This document shows positions 12,795-24,653 of a stretch of DNA of 64,000 bases, one piece after another (within the stretch, counting starts at the first letter, position 1; each line of letters opens with the position of its first letter). The stretch spans positions 80,050-144,049 of the forward strand of contig CAJNYU010002801.1 of NCBI GenBank assembly GCA_905331475.1, in the 5' to 3' direction. Both the position numbers and the translations under genes were made by a program. A model generated the notes under the pieces. The model was not told the DNA's origin. It saw nothing but the letters and a program-made list of their open reading frames with translations, and did no database searches. The DNA comes from Rotaria socialis (taxonomy: Eukaryota > Rotifera > Eurotatoria > Philodinida > Philodinidae).

Positions 12795-15700
12795 ATGAGC
12801 TGTGAAAATGGCAGTTCGTTATGGGATTTAAAACGAGCTATAGGAACGTGTAAATGGGCTCCAACTAGTCCAGCAACTTTACGTGGTATTTCAGTTGAAT
12901 ACTATTTCTGCTAGGCTTTTCAAAATTTATCTAAAACTTTTTCTTTTATTCAGCTGCGAAAGGTCGAACGACGATTGAATTAGCAAAAAAGGATGGCTAT
13001 CCACTTGGTTTAACAATATCGGGCGGTATTGATAAAGCTGGTAAGCCACGAGTAGCACAACTTAAGCCAGGTTCAATAGCACAAAAATCTGATATGCTGG
13101 AGATTGGTGATATTTTAATTGGTATCAATGGTATTAAAACAGCTGGTCTTAAACATGAACAAGTAATTGATTTAATTAAACAAGTCGGAGATCAATTAAT
13201 ATTGGATATTGACTATGATCTACCGAAATGGCGTATGTATAACAATGAGTTCTATACAAATATTTCTCTTTTTTTAATATTTCTTTTTCTTTTGAAGCTA
13301 TACATGCAATCAATACAGTACATACCAAAACGATACAAATTCAGTTAGAAAAAGAAGGACAAAGCTATGGGTTTGTTTTACGTGGAGGAGATTCAGATGA
13401 CAAGGCTAAAGTGAGACCACTTATTGTTACAAAGATACGTTCACAAGGAACAGCTGATAGGTATGAAATTTGTTCATCATATTAAACAGCCAAAAATATT
13501 CTCTTTCAAATTCATAATAGAGAAGGAACACTTAAGATTGGCGATCGCGTATTAGCTATAAATGGAATTAATGTTAGCGGAGCATCGCTGCAGGATGCAC
13601 ATCAACTCATGAAACAATGTCGCGGTACAACTTTATTTCTTATTGAATATGATGTTGCTATTGTTGGTAAGATAATTTTGTTTGTTTGTTGTTGAAATAT
13701 TGATCGCCGCTAAACTTTGAACAAGTTAATAACTTATTATTTATAAGTAGAAAGAATACTAATAGTTCCTCATCGACATTGATTAACAATAAAAGCAGAT
13801 GTAGGCTATCACGTAGACAACATGCAATCGAACGGATGATCTGAGATAAACAGCAGTTCGTGACTTGATCACGGTCATCTCTTGATTGGCGCTAATTGCC
13901 GTTGAATTTAGCCGTATGACGATATGCATCGCAGAGCAAAATGACTTCGGAATTTTTTATTCTATTTAAATCAATCGGTTGATTAATTTTAGAAGAGACA
14001 GAAAAAATATTTCTTATAGTCTTTCTTTTCCTATGATCATTTTCTTTGTATAGATAGTATTAAACATGCTTCTGGTCCACTTTTAATTGAAATTGAAAAA
14101 TCGTTCGGATCAAGAATTGGACTTAGTTTAGCACAGAAATGGACTCGAAATAATCATTCAATTATTGTTATTGATAATGTTAAACCAGCAAGTATTGCTG
14201 ATAGGTAAGAATTTTGTTTTTCCGATAATACAAGAACTATTCATGGTCATGCAAAACTTTTTAGATGTGGAGCACTACATTGTGGTGATCAAATCAATGC
14301 AATCGATGACAAATCCTTTATTGATATATCTCTAGCAGAAGCTAATACAATTATTCAATCATGTAAAGGCGATTTTTGTCGTATTGAAGTCACACTTGCA
14401 AGTGCATTAGCATCAATGAATATCATTGTTGATCAATCACAAAATCGAGGTTAGCAATAAAAAAAAAGAAGAGAAAACTCCTCTATTCATTGTTTCATTT
14501 TTTTTTACTTGGTTACAGTCAATGAGAATAATCATCAAGCATATTATCGTTCATCAATGCAAGCAAATAATTGGACATTGAGAAATAATTATCAACATCC
14601 TACTCGAAAACAAATTAGTAAAACAAAACATAATTCAATTAGTAAGGCATATTTCTTCTCCTTTTGTTTTTTCCTCAACAGCAACAACAAGCTTTGAGTT
14701 TAACGTGGAAAAACCTTATCTATAGGTCTTAAATCATTGGATAATTTATCAAACGAGATCTCACCATGGATTGTTAAAGCGTATAATCTTCTCGAGTTAG
14801 GTAAATCATCGAAGACATTGGAAAAAATAAAAGAATGCGGACCGATTTTGCTATCTCGTTCGTATTACACATGTCTGTGCATCGAATGAGAGAAGCTCGC
14901 TTATATTTCTTACATAATCATGGATTTACCTACTTATTTTGTATTGAATTTCAATATTTATACCTACTGATAATTTTGTTCATTCTTATACTACTAAAAT
15001 ATTTCTACCGAATTAATTCAATTTCAACGAACGTTCTCTGTCTATTATAGGCTCACTTAATTCATCGTATCAAACAGTTCTCAGCAATCACATGTGTCAT
15101 ACAGAAATCATGGAATGCATTCTTCAATTTGATTCACTGTGTTCAAATCGAGTTTCGAACGACGGAGAAACAATGAGTTGTTACGGTTTTACAATTCAGG
15201 GTGCTTCGTTTGCATCAGAGGTGCTTATACAACCACCTATTATTGGATATTTGGAACCAAGTGGTCTTGCTGAAAGGTATTGAAAAAATATTGAAGCCAA
15301 ATATATGCCAAAAACAAGACAAGAAGGAGTCTTTTTGCACTTCTATGAGTACGATGAATGTTCCGTTTTGAGTAGCAATGAGTCGGATCTATTCAATGTT
15401 TCACTAGTGAATCTTTAATCTAAAACTAAAATAATTCACAAGTACTGATTGTACATCGGTACCATTTATTTCTTCTATACAGTTGTAGAACAATAGAGAT
15501 ATCTATGAAACCTTACACCAACGATAACCATACGTAACTCACCAAATACAAAAAAATCTATTTAACTAAGTTATCAAATGTAACCTAAGTATTCTATTGA
15601 TTTAGATCAGGTATTCTCCAGCCAGGTGATCGTATTCTTGGGATCAATGGACAACAACTAGAAGGTATGACATTAGAAGATGCTCGATCCATAGTAAAAA

Positions 15701-17804
15701 GATCAAATCATCAAATACATCTTGAAATTGAATTTGATGTTGCTGGTATGTGAATAATTTCTTCGTTTTATTTTTTTTTAAATTAATTATGTGTTTTCTC
15801 TCCACAATGACTTAGATTCGGTTATGCTAACATCGGGTATTTGTGAAGTGAAACTTTTAAGGAAAAATCTTGATCTTGGTTTATCTATGACTTGTATGTA
15901 CATATTTTTTATCTTATACGCTGAGTGAATTTCATTTTTCTTTACTAAACAGATTCTCGTTCGTCAAATTTTGATGAAATTCCAATAATAAGCGATGTTA
16001 AACGTGGCAGCGTAGCTTATCGTTGTGGAATGATTCAACCAGGTGATCATCTTTTATCTATTGATTTGCATTCGTTACGTGGGAAAAGTTTAAACGAAGT
16101 AGCATCATTATTAAAAAATTGTGATGATATTGTACGATTACGAATAAAAAAAGATGATATCTATTCACAAGATAATCTTTGTGAAAATGTTGTTGTTTAT
16201 AAAGTGCAATTGCATCGACAAGGGTAATCAAATTCTAACTGTTAATAACACAAAAGCGAAATATGTTTATTCTTAGTGGTCCACTTGGTTTAACAATAGC
16301 GGGTAGTGAGGATGTATTTGAACCAATTATTGTATCGGATTTATGTGAAGGTGGATTAGCTGATAAGTAAATATTAAGCAAACATAAATGTTTCATTTGA
16401 GTTCGATTTTCTTGCAGAGTAGTTTTTTTTGCAACAAGATCGGTTAGCGTATGAATTTCGATAGAGATTTATTTGCGTCATCTCGTGCTAGTGCTTTGCT
16501 ATTTTTTTTTCTTTTCTATCTTTCTAAAAATTTACATTAATATAGAACAAATGCAATTCATATTGGTGATCGAATATTAGCAATAAATGATGTTAGTCTA
16601 CGTGGTAAAGGTCTTAATGAAGCAATAAAATTATTACAATCAAGTGGTGATGAAATAACATTAAAAATTTCTCGTATACTGAATCAACATCAAAGTATAT
16701 ACGGTTGATTATTGTGTTATTGAATTTTGTTTATTTCTATTCTCTTACAGATTATACGCCATCTGTCGATTCAGCTATGGAATCTTGGGATAGTTCAAAT
16801 ACTGATAATAGACTTAGTGATAATAGTGATACAACAACAACAAAAGAAATTATTGTTAATGATCATCAACATTATCAAATACCAAATTCAAATGGAAATG
16901 ACAGTAAGTTAGACGAAAACAAAACGTTTATAGACTTCAGCATTTTATCGAGCAGAAATATCAGCGTTATAGATCATATGTACTAAATTCTAGAAATTGA
17001 TGTTCTCTTAATTTAGACTTGCCTTAATTGTATGAGAATAAAGGCACTCGATGTTGAATATTTATTTTCTAGGTGATTTTGTTCTTAAACATCAAATTCA
17101 TTCAATACCTGTAACAGCAAACACTCTTAGCCGTTCAATTGTAACTTTTCCTATTGCATCTGATTATCGAACACCAACAACCAATGGTCGACTACGTGAA
17201 CCCGTACGCCAATTGGAACATGAACGACATATTTCATCAATTATAAATGATAAATCGATCGGAACGAATATTTATGAAAACAAATACGATAATTATGGCA
17301 GAGATCGATTAGCAAATGATACTGTCACTGTTGTACTTAAGCGTGATAGACGTATACTTGATTTCGGTTTTTCAATATCTGATCGTCTTTACGGTACAGG
17401 AGTTTATATAAATAAAATTCGACCAAATGGACCAGCTGAATTAGAAGGAACATTAATACCGTGCATGAGAATTTACAAAGTATTTTAATTGGCAAAAGCA
17501 AAAACGAATCATCTCACTCATTCTCTTGTTTATTTAGGTCAATAATATCGATGTCACACGTATGGAATGCAATCAAGTAGTACCATTGTTATCATCATCA
17601 ACCGATGATTTAATTTTAATAGTTGGACGACGTCCTGCGCCTATGTTTGATGAAACAGATGAATTATTTCATATGGACGAAAATGAAGATGAACATCAAT
17701 CAGCTAATATTGCTGATGAACCAATCAGCGAAAATCAGATGCCAACCGTAAATGACACCAATATTTATTCTCGTCTTTCACAATCGAAAACGAGTGTTGT
17801 ATGA
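12795..17804 (+). CDS. GRIP-type scaffold with seven PDZ domains
   Basis: Orthologue-level match to glutamate-receptor-interacting protein, a synaptic scaffold that gathers receptor tails and trafficking partners. From ATG 12795, 17 exons (12795-12885, 12954-13232, 13298-13460, 13521-13666, 14054-14204, 14265-14449, 14519-14641, 14726-14800, 15051-15276, 15606-15745, 15816-15893, 15953-16223, 16277-16366, 16546-16694, 16751-16903, 17073-17479, 17538-17804) join in frame to 997 residues, near GRIP length. PDZ domains lie at roughly residues 36-117, 133-220, 234-325, 418-523, 533-620, 633-718 and 857-935; carboxylate loops read [52 protein letters not shown] and DFGFSISD. Family hallmarks include [23 protein letters not shown] and [14 protein letters not shown] [10 protein letters not shown]. 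The 3-3-1 domain grouping is kept. The tail ends TSVV, itself a class I PDZ-ligand form. The end of the exon at 16694 could be 16703 instead, frame unchanged. Confidence 0.93.
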
Positions 17805-17929
17805 AAAAGAGAGCAAACATTTAAATTCTTCAGCATGTTCATCTAGTCAATGAAAAACACAAGCAAAAACGCAGACTGATTCTCACATTTTGTAAAATTC
17901 TTTTAAACATACAGTATATATTTACATTT

Positions 17930-19421
17930 TCAATGTGTTTTATTTGATGATAAAGATGTATAAAAAAAATCATTTGTATTAAGATAATGTTCATTTTCGT
18001 ATGAATATGTGCATTGCCATGAATATGTTCGTTGTTGAATTGGAATATTCCGTCGTTCTTGATCAATATATTGAAAGAGTAATCTATAAAAGCATTGCTC
18101 ACATGTAAGTGCTAAGCGTTGATTATCGTACAGTTGTTCATGAAGAATATTTTCATTGTATAAACTTAATAAAAATGGTAAATGTTCAGTTTCCAATAAT
18201 TTTACTTCCCAATCAACAAAACTTATACGACAACGGCATACATAACATTGAGGTCGTGGTCGACGATACACTTTTACTTGTTTTTTATGCTGATCAAGTA
18301 AATTATAATAACACAATGTGCATACGTCAACGTGTGATAATGAAAGAAATTCAAATTCTGCTTTCGATATGGTATAAAGTGTACTATGAGGTTTTATTGA
18401 TCGACATAAATGACAAGAATCATAAGATTTTTGTTTCAATGAAGATTCTACTGACGTATAATCAGCTAGAAAACGTGCACGAACGGATGTTAAATATGAA
18501 TCTAATGAAGACATTCCATCGAGTATATGACAATTAAGTGAACTAAAATAAAAAGTAAACATCGAAATCAGCGTTTGATGAATTAAAATATTAAAGACAA
18601 AAGATTGTCTCTAAGAATATTGATGATAATTTTAATAGGCTATATAAAAGCATAATGAATCTCGAACAAAAAAAGAAATCTAATTTAGTCTTTGTCCTTA
18701 CTGATTCTCTGTCAAGATCAAATTAGAAATTTCATTGAAAAAAGTACGCACTTATTTGTAGTCGATGTAGTTGTTCGACGTAATGGTGGAGGTATTGTTC
18801 GTGATCGTTGTATTGATTTATCTGTTTCGATAGTCATGGATTGCGAACTTGAAGATTCGGGTACTTCTTCTGTTTGTGGTTCTTTATCTAGAAGAAAAAA
18901 ATAATGAACTTATTTTTTTTTATTCAAATTTCTCTTACCCATGGATTGTTCTTTTTCTTCAATAGGATTCAATACTATTTTCGATGATAATCCAATATTA
19001 GTATGACATGCACCTGTGGATCGAAAAAATCCTTTGAAAAAGAAATTATTCGTTGTATGATTAAGTTCTCGTTGTTTATCAAGTAGTAAAGCACAAAGAT
19101 GACAAGCTCGAACATGTTGAGTCTTATCGGTTACTGGCAAAGCACCAGGTGCTGGTGGTAAATGGCGTAAAAAACTATAACCATTTTTTTCAGTGGATAT
19201 CGACCTTGTTCGACCTAAATAACCACATAGATGACATACTGTGCCGTCGATAGATCCAGTTGATGATGGTGGGGGGATAATTGGTGGACGAGTAGGTGCA
19301 ATCGATTTTCGGGCACGTTTCTACATTAACAATGAGAATAGAAAACAAAAGAAGGCATGTGATAATAAACATCAAGGGAATAAATGTGCTTATTCACTTG
19401 AATACTGCTCGTTGTCGGCAT
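17930..19421 (-). CDS. Unrecognised protein with three paired-CxxC modules
   Basis: Four minus-strand exons (19421-19398, 19320-18939, 18887-18752, 18542-17930) join in frame to 384 residues starting MPTTSSIQKRARKSIAP. Three successive modules each hold two CxxC pairs: CHLC...CHLC at about residues 36-91, CHLC...CTLC at about 212-246, and CYVC...CEQC at about 270-319; the second pair is followed by an L-L-x-Q-like helix start (CALLLDKQ, CYYNLLDQ, CFYRLLFQ). This predicts three metal (zinc) sites. The second module follows a conserved-looking stretch, LDSYLTSVRARFLADY. A serine/threonine-rich linker (about 136-181) with PPPLRR separates module 1 from 2. The basic KRARK near the start could be a nuclear signal. 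I do not recognise the family; the exon phases and cysteine pattern argue that it is a real gene. It is convergent with GRIP, with 125 bp between stop codons. Confidence 0.75.
17939..17944 (-). terminator. Poly(A) signal AATAAA inside the last codons of the CxxC gene
   Basis: On the minus strand the codons AAT AAA (Asn-Lys) lie three codons before the TGA stop and form the canonical hexamer. Cleavage at the usual distance would leave a 3' UTR of only a few bases and keep this transcript from running far into GRIP. Whether the site is used is unknown. Confidence 0.35.
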
Positions 19422-21907
19422 TGTAATGAATCCAGATACAGCTATGCTGTTCTAATGAATGATAGAGAACGTCAAATGAACAACAGACAGTGGTAGTAGT
19501 AGTAGCAGCATACTTCTGTTGTTGTCATCGTTGCCACATCTGTCTTCCGTCATCTATTGGTACGCGCATACGTAGCCGTCGATAGCTGCGCGTTTTTTTT
19601 AGGGAGCGAACGAGCACGTAAGGGTGCAAGAAAGAATGATGATGATTTTCTTTCTTTCTTTCTTTCTTTCCTTCTCGTCTTCTTCGCGGGTATGAGAGCG
19701 AAGAAACATCACCAGATGGGCACTATGTCTATTACTTTTTTTGATTTCTCGTTTTTTCTTTGTCTTCTTTTACATGCAACAGCCGGTATACAGAAAAAGA
19801 AACATAACATACTGTTTGGATTTTATTATATAGATTGTGAACAAATAACAAGCTATATTTTGCTTGTTGTTCTATACTATGATGAAGAAGTTTTATATTG
19901 AGATGGTCTAAAAGTAGTTTTTTATTTTACAGGAATGCTTTAGATTGATTCATGATAAATAAACTTAGATATTATAGAGAAAAAATAAATGAAGCCAGCT
20001 GTTTATATTTCTAATGAAATACGACTATCTTACAGATATCATGAGAGTTGCAATAAAATACTAATGCATTGAACAGCAAAAAGTCATATTAAATCGATCT
20101 CCTACGGGTTCATAAGATTGTCTATTATTGAATAAGTATTATTTTCTCGAAACTATTTCAAGTTGATTGCAAAGTACAACACATGTGCTATTCGTTCTCT
20201 TGTTTGAAGAAAAACACAGCCATCAGATATTTGTTGATCGACAATTTTTATTTTAAAGACACAATCAGCAGAAATGATTTATTTTTACACATATAATAAT
20301 AATCGTCGATTGAATTATGTATACATGCAATATTCACTGTGACTCTTCGATATAAAAATAACAATCGAAATGATGATTTGAATAGAACACTATTGACAAT
20401 AAGAGTTTTTGAAGATGAATATGACAATCAATTTCCTGAGGATAGAATATTTGAAGAAAATAAGCTGCTTTTGGTTTCTCTAGTTCTTGAATTTTTGAAA
20501 ACATGGTGTCTTCCAGCTCACGAAAGTATTTTTGCACGAGATAAAATCAACATTACCAACGACAGAAAAAGAAGATTGTATTACAAAATAACAAAAAGAG
20601 CGTTTTACAGACTACTTGATAGACATTTCAGTTAGCAGATGGTCGGTATTTTTCTATCCTTCAGAGTAATTAATATAGAGTTCTGCGAGCTGAAAAACTT
20701 TTCTCATTAGAAAATCAAATTCCCTGTTCAATTCTAACGAACGTCTTTAACCATCAAAAATATATCTAGTCGAATAATTTTCAAAAGAATTATATCATTA
20801 AAATAATCATTCGAATCTCAAACAATTTTATGATGATAGTAAATAGAAAAAAGGCCGAGACATTCTTTGAAGTCATTTCTACGAAATCGATAGATTTTTA
20901 TTTTTGAATGCGACCATCTAATAAATATGATTAGGATAAAATTAGTTCGACATGCAAATAAAAATAAATATAAGGTTCATTCAAGTGAATATACAAAAGA
21001 AACGAGTGTAATGAGTTTTACAAAAGTCTTCCGTGAAAAATATATGAGACAATAATTATCATACAAAACTGAAATCATTTGTAGTGCGATCGCATAAGCA
21101 GGAAATGAGGACTATGGTAGAGACACAAGAGAATAACATGATACAAAATATGAGAAAGTAACTCATTTCTGAAAAGGATGAATCCCGGAGACATGAATAG
21201 AGTTCGAGAAGCTATTTTGTTTTTATGACAAGAAGACTTTATCTGATTCCAACCGAACTTATTAAAGGAAGACTTTTGATTTTAATCTTAGGGATTGTAA
21301 GTCATTAGAAGAAAAAACAGTGCTCACAAAAAAAAATGGATAATGTATTTTTTATGGTTAACAAGCGAAGCTCAGATAGAACTCAACCTTTTCTTCCTGA
21401 GTAATGCCATTTGTTCGGGTAAAGGAGTTTTTTCTTGGCAAACATCAGGACTAGTATTTTAGAAAAGAACGCATTCCTTTGTCGTATAATTATAGTCGAA
21501 TGATGAATGAGCCGAAAGGGTGAAAATGAGCCGCATTCTATTTTTTTTTCTTTATATCAGATTTCTATTGGTTATCTACGGTTACATATTTATCAATTAA
21601 TATTTTATTCTTAGTATTTCACCGTTGATGCATTTGTCCTATCTACCGAAAAAAAAATATAACCAACATCACCTGCTTCCGGTAGCGCACTTCCCTTTTG
21701 CTCTACAAATAAATTGTCTTCAGGACAGTGGCTTGACTTCTACAATAACATATATGTCATAATGGGTCTTAGCAGGAAATTTAACTTTTGCTTTTGCAAT
21801 TGCGCTCTCTCATTAGCATACTACAGCTTAAGATCACTTTTATCGTCGCAAACGATGATAAATAAATGCATGTAGATAGAAAAGAATATTGAATTCAGCG
21901 TATATGC
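19422..21907. other. Intergenic stretch, no supported gene
   Basis: Upstream side of the minus-strand CxxC gene; its promoter is expected here but no clear core element was seen. It contains a (TTTC)n run near 19648-19670. The open frame at 20339-20635 has no recognised features. Nothing else supported. Confidence 0.5.
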
Positions 21908-21909
21908 TA

Positions 21910-22573
21910 CAGGGGAAATTGAAATTTCAATCTCACCAAGGGCAAATTAAAATTTTAGTTTCTCCTACAGGAAAGTTTTAAACTGCCCTAGTAGAAATAA
22001 ATATATCATTTTTTTCTATTCGCAAATTCTATATTACCATGAAAATGATTAAATATTGCAAAATAGCCTTATGTTTTCAAGCTAAATAATCTTACAACAA
22101 AAAAAAACAATAGAAACGACCTACCTCACTGAAACTAACACACTTATATCTAGAAAAAAAAGGATCACATATTTGAGCACACGCATTCAGATCCAATTGC
22201 AGAAGTATGTTATTGTAATGGCACATGTGCTACAAAGTAGTGCCCATGCAAGACGAAATATATTAAAAGTGCGCAAAATGTCACCCAAAAAACAAATGCG
22301 CGTGGTCAAATATGTGATCTTTTTTTTCTCTAGATATAAATTTGTTAGTTTCAGTAAGGTAGGTCGTTTCTATTGTTTTTTTTGTTGTTGTAAGATTATT
22401 TAGCTTGAAAACATAAGGTTATTTTGCAATATTTAATCATTTTCATGGTAATATAGAATTTGCGAATAGAAAAAATGATATATTTATTTCTACTAGGGCA
22501 GTTTAAAACTTTCCTGTAGAAGAAACTAAAATTTTAATTTGCTCTAGGTGAGATTGAATTTTCAATTTCCCTG
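21910..22573. mobile_element. Palindromic miniature transposon, 664 bp, TA-flanked
   Basis: Two arms of about 280 bp (21910-22188 and 22294-22573) are near-perfect reverse complements with roughly 95 percent match by eye, around a spacer of about 105 bp. The ends read CAGGGGAAATTGAAA on the left and, in reverse complement, CAGGGAAATTGAAA on the right, each flanked by TA (21908-21909 and 22574-22575). TA target duplication and CAGGG ends fit a non-autonomous element mobilised by a Tc1/mariner/pogo-type transposase. No transposase is encoded. Confidence 0.85.
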
Positions 22574-22575
22574 TA

Positions 22576-23737
22576 ACATATATTACTCTCTTTTCTACAA
22601 TCGTTTTACCCTATAGCTATAGTTATTTTAGAATAATAAACCCGCACGAGGTTCGATGTTCACTCCCTTTAATTCTTAACTCACGCTTTGGATACATGCG
22701 TCTTAAATTAGAATATTTCTTTTAGTATTTATCAATTATAAAGTTTTAAAAATTATTTTAAACAAGAAAGTCATATTATTAATTATACACATACATCGCA
22801 GTGTTCTGATAAATCCCGAGGGACACGTCCGTTGCAAATAAGTTTTTCGCTGGAATCCTGACAAGCGCTGTTATATAAGGCTTACCAAGTCAGATAGATT
22901 GAAGTGTTTATAAGACTGACAATTTATTTACTTTCTTGAGAGCAATACGCGTTATATAATAATAAAACAGGAATCCTAGGCGAAAGCAATCGGTAAGTAA
23001 GAAATACTATTATCATCATTTTAATGTGACGAGCAAAGTGTAGTCAGTGTAAAGGAGTATAAAATTATTTTAACTACAACCGACGAGCTAATTTTTCTAA
23101 ATTCTAGTTATTTATCACATATGAATGGTAAATCCTTGAGTAGAAATTCATTATTCAAGTAGATTTTAGTCGAATAAAGCATATAACTAAAGAAATCTGC
23201 TCATTATTTTTATTATTTTTATAATATATATCGGCGTGTGGCCAGAATTTCTCTAGTATCATCTATGTTCATATTATACGCTTCTTTACTTTTCATAACA
23301 ATTATCAACCTTATTTCTTTCTTGCGGAAAATTTTCTATACTTCTAGTCATTTTTTCCTGTCGAGTTAGGAGCTAAAGGATTATATTTATAATTGCTCGT
23401 TTAGAATGACGAGTTTATTTATCAAATAAAGCGTTAATCGACTAGGTTGTTCTCGTCGAAAAGAAAATAGAATTATTTGCATTTTGACACGCACATGATT
23501 CAATCATAGAAACCAGACACATAGAAAGCAGACGAACGCGAACATAAAATGACTTTCATGCTATTTTCTTTTCTATGCTCAAGCTAAACTTGTTAATGAA
23601 TAATTGTTTTCACTTGTAAACCATCATATTAACGTTGATTTTTTTAGAAAAAAAATACATCGGCGAAAAATTTTCCTAACGGAAATAGTTATAGACATTA
23701 TTTCTTCGAACTATTTTTCTTCTTTATTTCTAGCATT
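22576..23737. other. Intergenic stretch, nothing recognised
   Basis: AT-rich sequence between the palindromic element and the first candidate AHCYL exon. No supported coding, repeat or RNA feature was seen. Confidence 0.5.
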
Positions 23738-23956
23738 ATGAGTCGTTTACGAGTGGAACGTGCCGAGGAACTGCCGCAAACAATTCTGCAAGAAGAATCA
23801 TCCGCTTTAACCAATACCAATCAACTTGATAATACGACTGAAACACATCCGACAGTTAATGACCACCTAGCTAATTTACGTCGGCGGGCGCCAACTCGAC
23901 ATTCAATAAAATCTTTAACAAGTCGAAAATCACCAAAACAAGGTTCAATAAAGGAG
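23738..23956 (+). CDS. Candidate 5' exon upstream of the AHCYL gene (exon a)
   Basis: ATG at 23738, directly after a TTTATTTCTAG acceptor-like site, opens 73 codons (MSRLRVERAEELPQ...) ending at 23956 before GTAAAT in phase 0. The phase fits the AHCYL exon at 27938, which would skip the serine-rich exons, or, through a weak acceptor, the exon at 24398. It contains a basic serine stretch (RRAPTRHSIKSLTSRKS) that could be a phosphorylation region. Belonging to AHCYL is inferred only from position, strand and phase. Confidence 0.4.
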
Positions 23957-24265
23957 GTAAATGTTTCTATCGTATTTATTCCTATATCACCAGAAAGAAT
24001 GTGCAAAATTTTCTCTATTAGTGTAGTTGTATTTTTCGATTAAATACTTATTTGACATTATAGAACAAGTATTTTATTAGTTATGTACTCGTATTAGTAG
24101 TTAGAAAGCATATATACACTTGTATAAGCGATGAAACAGATATGAACCAATGATTACAATTCTATTGCATTCTATAATTAAGAATATTAGACAGATTTTT
24201 TCTATTTTTCGAGATCTGGGATAAACATTTTTTTAATCTCTTCTGTCCTCGCCGGCTGTCAGTTA

Positions 24266-24275
24266 CTATATAAAA
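24266..24275 (+). promoter_or_regulatory. TATA box candidate for the alternative AHCYL exon
   Basis: ACTATATAAA, extended by AACC, stands about 125 bp before the ATG at 24398, leaving room for a start site near 24300 and a short leader. It is the clearest TATA-like element in this part of the window, but AT-rich sequence makes chance matches common. Confidence 0.35.
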
Positions 24276-24397
24276 ACCAAGCCGGAATTACACGGCTGAA
24301 CATAGAACAGAGAAAAAGATAGTCAAGAATGAACATTTATTTATTATCATTCAAATCTGTTTTTGTTCACCGCCATACTATAGAAACTAAATAGAAG

Positions 24398-24653
24398 ATG
24401 TTTGCTTTGAAAAAGTCAAGTAAGAATAAACGAACATCAAACAAATATCCACGTAAACAGCCGAATTCATTGAATGAAACAAAAATACTATACAATATTC
24501 CAAGTGTTTCGCAAATAGCTCCACTTCCCGAAGTTCATTCGCATGGCATTTTACCCGTGTTAAGTGTTGATAGACGTGACTCATCGAACACAATAGAATC
24601 GGACGATGTATTTTTATTAAATGCAGATGTATCAAATGATCATCAATCGGTGG
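24398..24653 (+). CDS. Candidate alternative first exon of the AHCYL gene (exon b)
   Basis: ATG 24398 opens 85 codons (MFALKKSSKNKRTSNKYPRKQ...) ending at 24653 before GTGAAT in phase 1, exactly the phase required by the AHCYL exon at 27801 (junction ...HQSV-A-TASDSDSD). The encoded segment is basic at first, then serine/aspartate-rich (RRDSSNTIESDD). Mammalian AHCYL2 is known for splice variants with different N-terminal appendages that change partner choice; this arrangement looks analogous, by inference. Confidence 0.45.

Noticed and set aside
14642-14725. Extra coding exon between 14642 and 14725 in GRIP (open after CAACAG)
   Set aside because: It runs into a stop (TAG) unless an unlikely donor is used; direct splicing from 14641 to 14726 keeps the frame and the total length divisible by three.
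18109-18537. Plus-strand open frame of 142 codons
   Set aside because: Antisense to the last exon of the CxxC gene, whose cysteine pattern and splice phases are convincing.
20339-20635. Plus-strand open frame of about 98 codons
   Set aside because: No recognisable motif, no neighbouring exons, and a comparable frame on the opposite strand; kept as non-coding.
22645-22665. GGTTCGA-like sequence suggesting a tRNA T-loop
   Set aside because: No matching acceptor stem, D-arm or anticodon arm could be found around it; the same applies near 49429.
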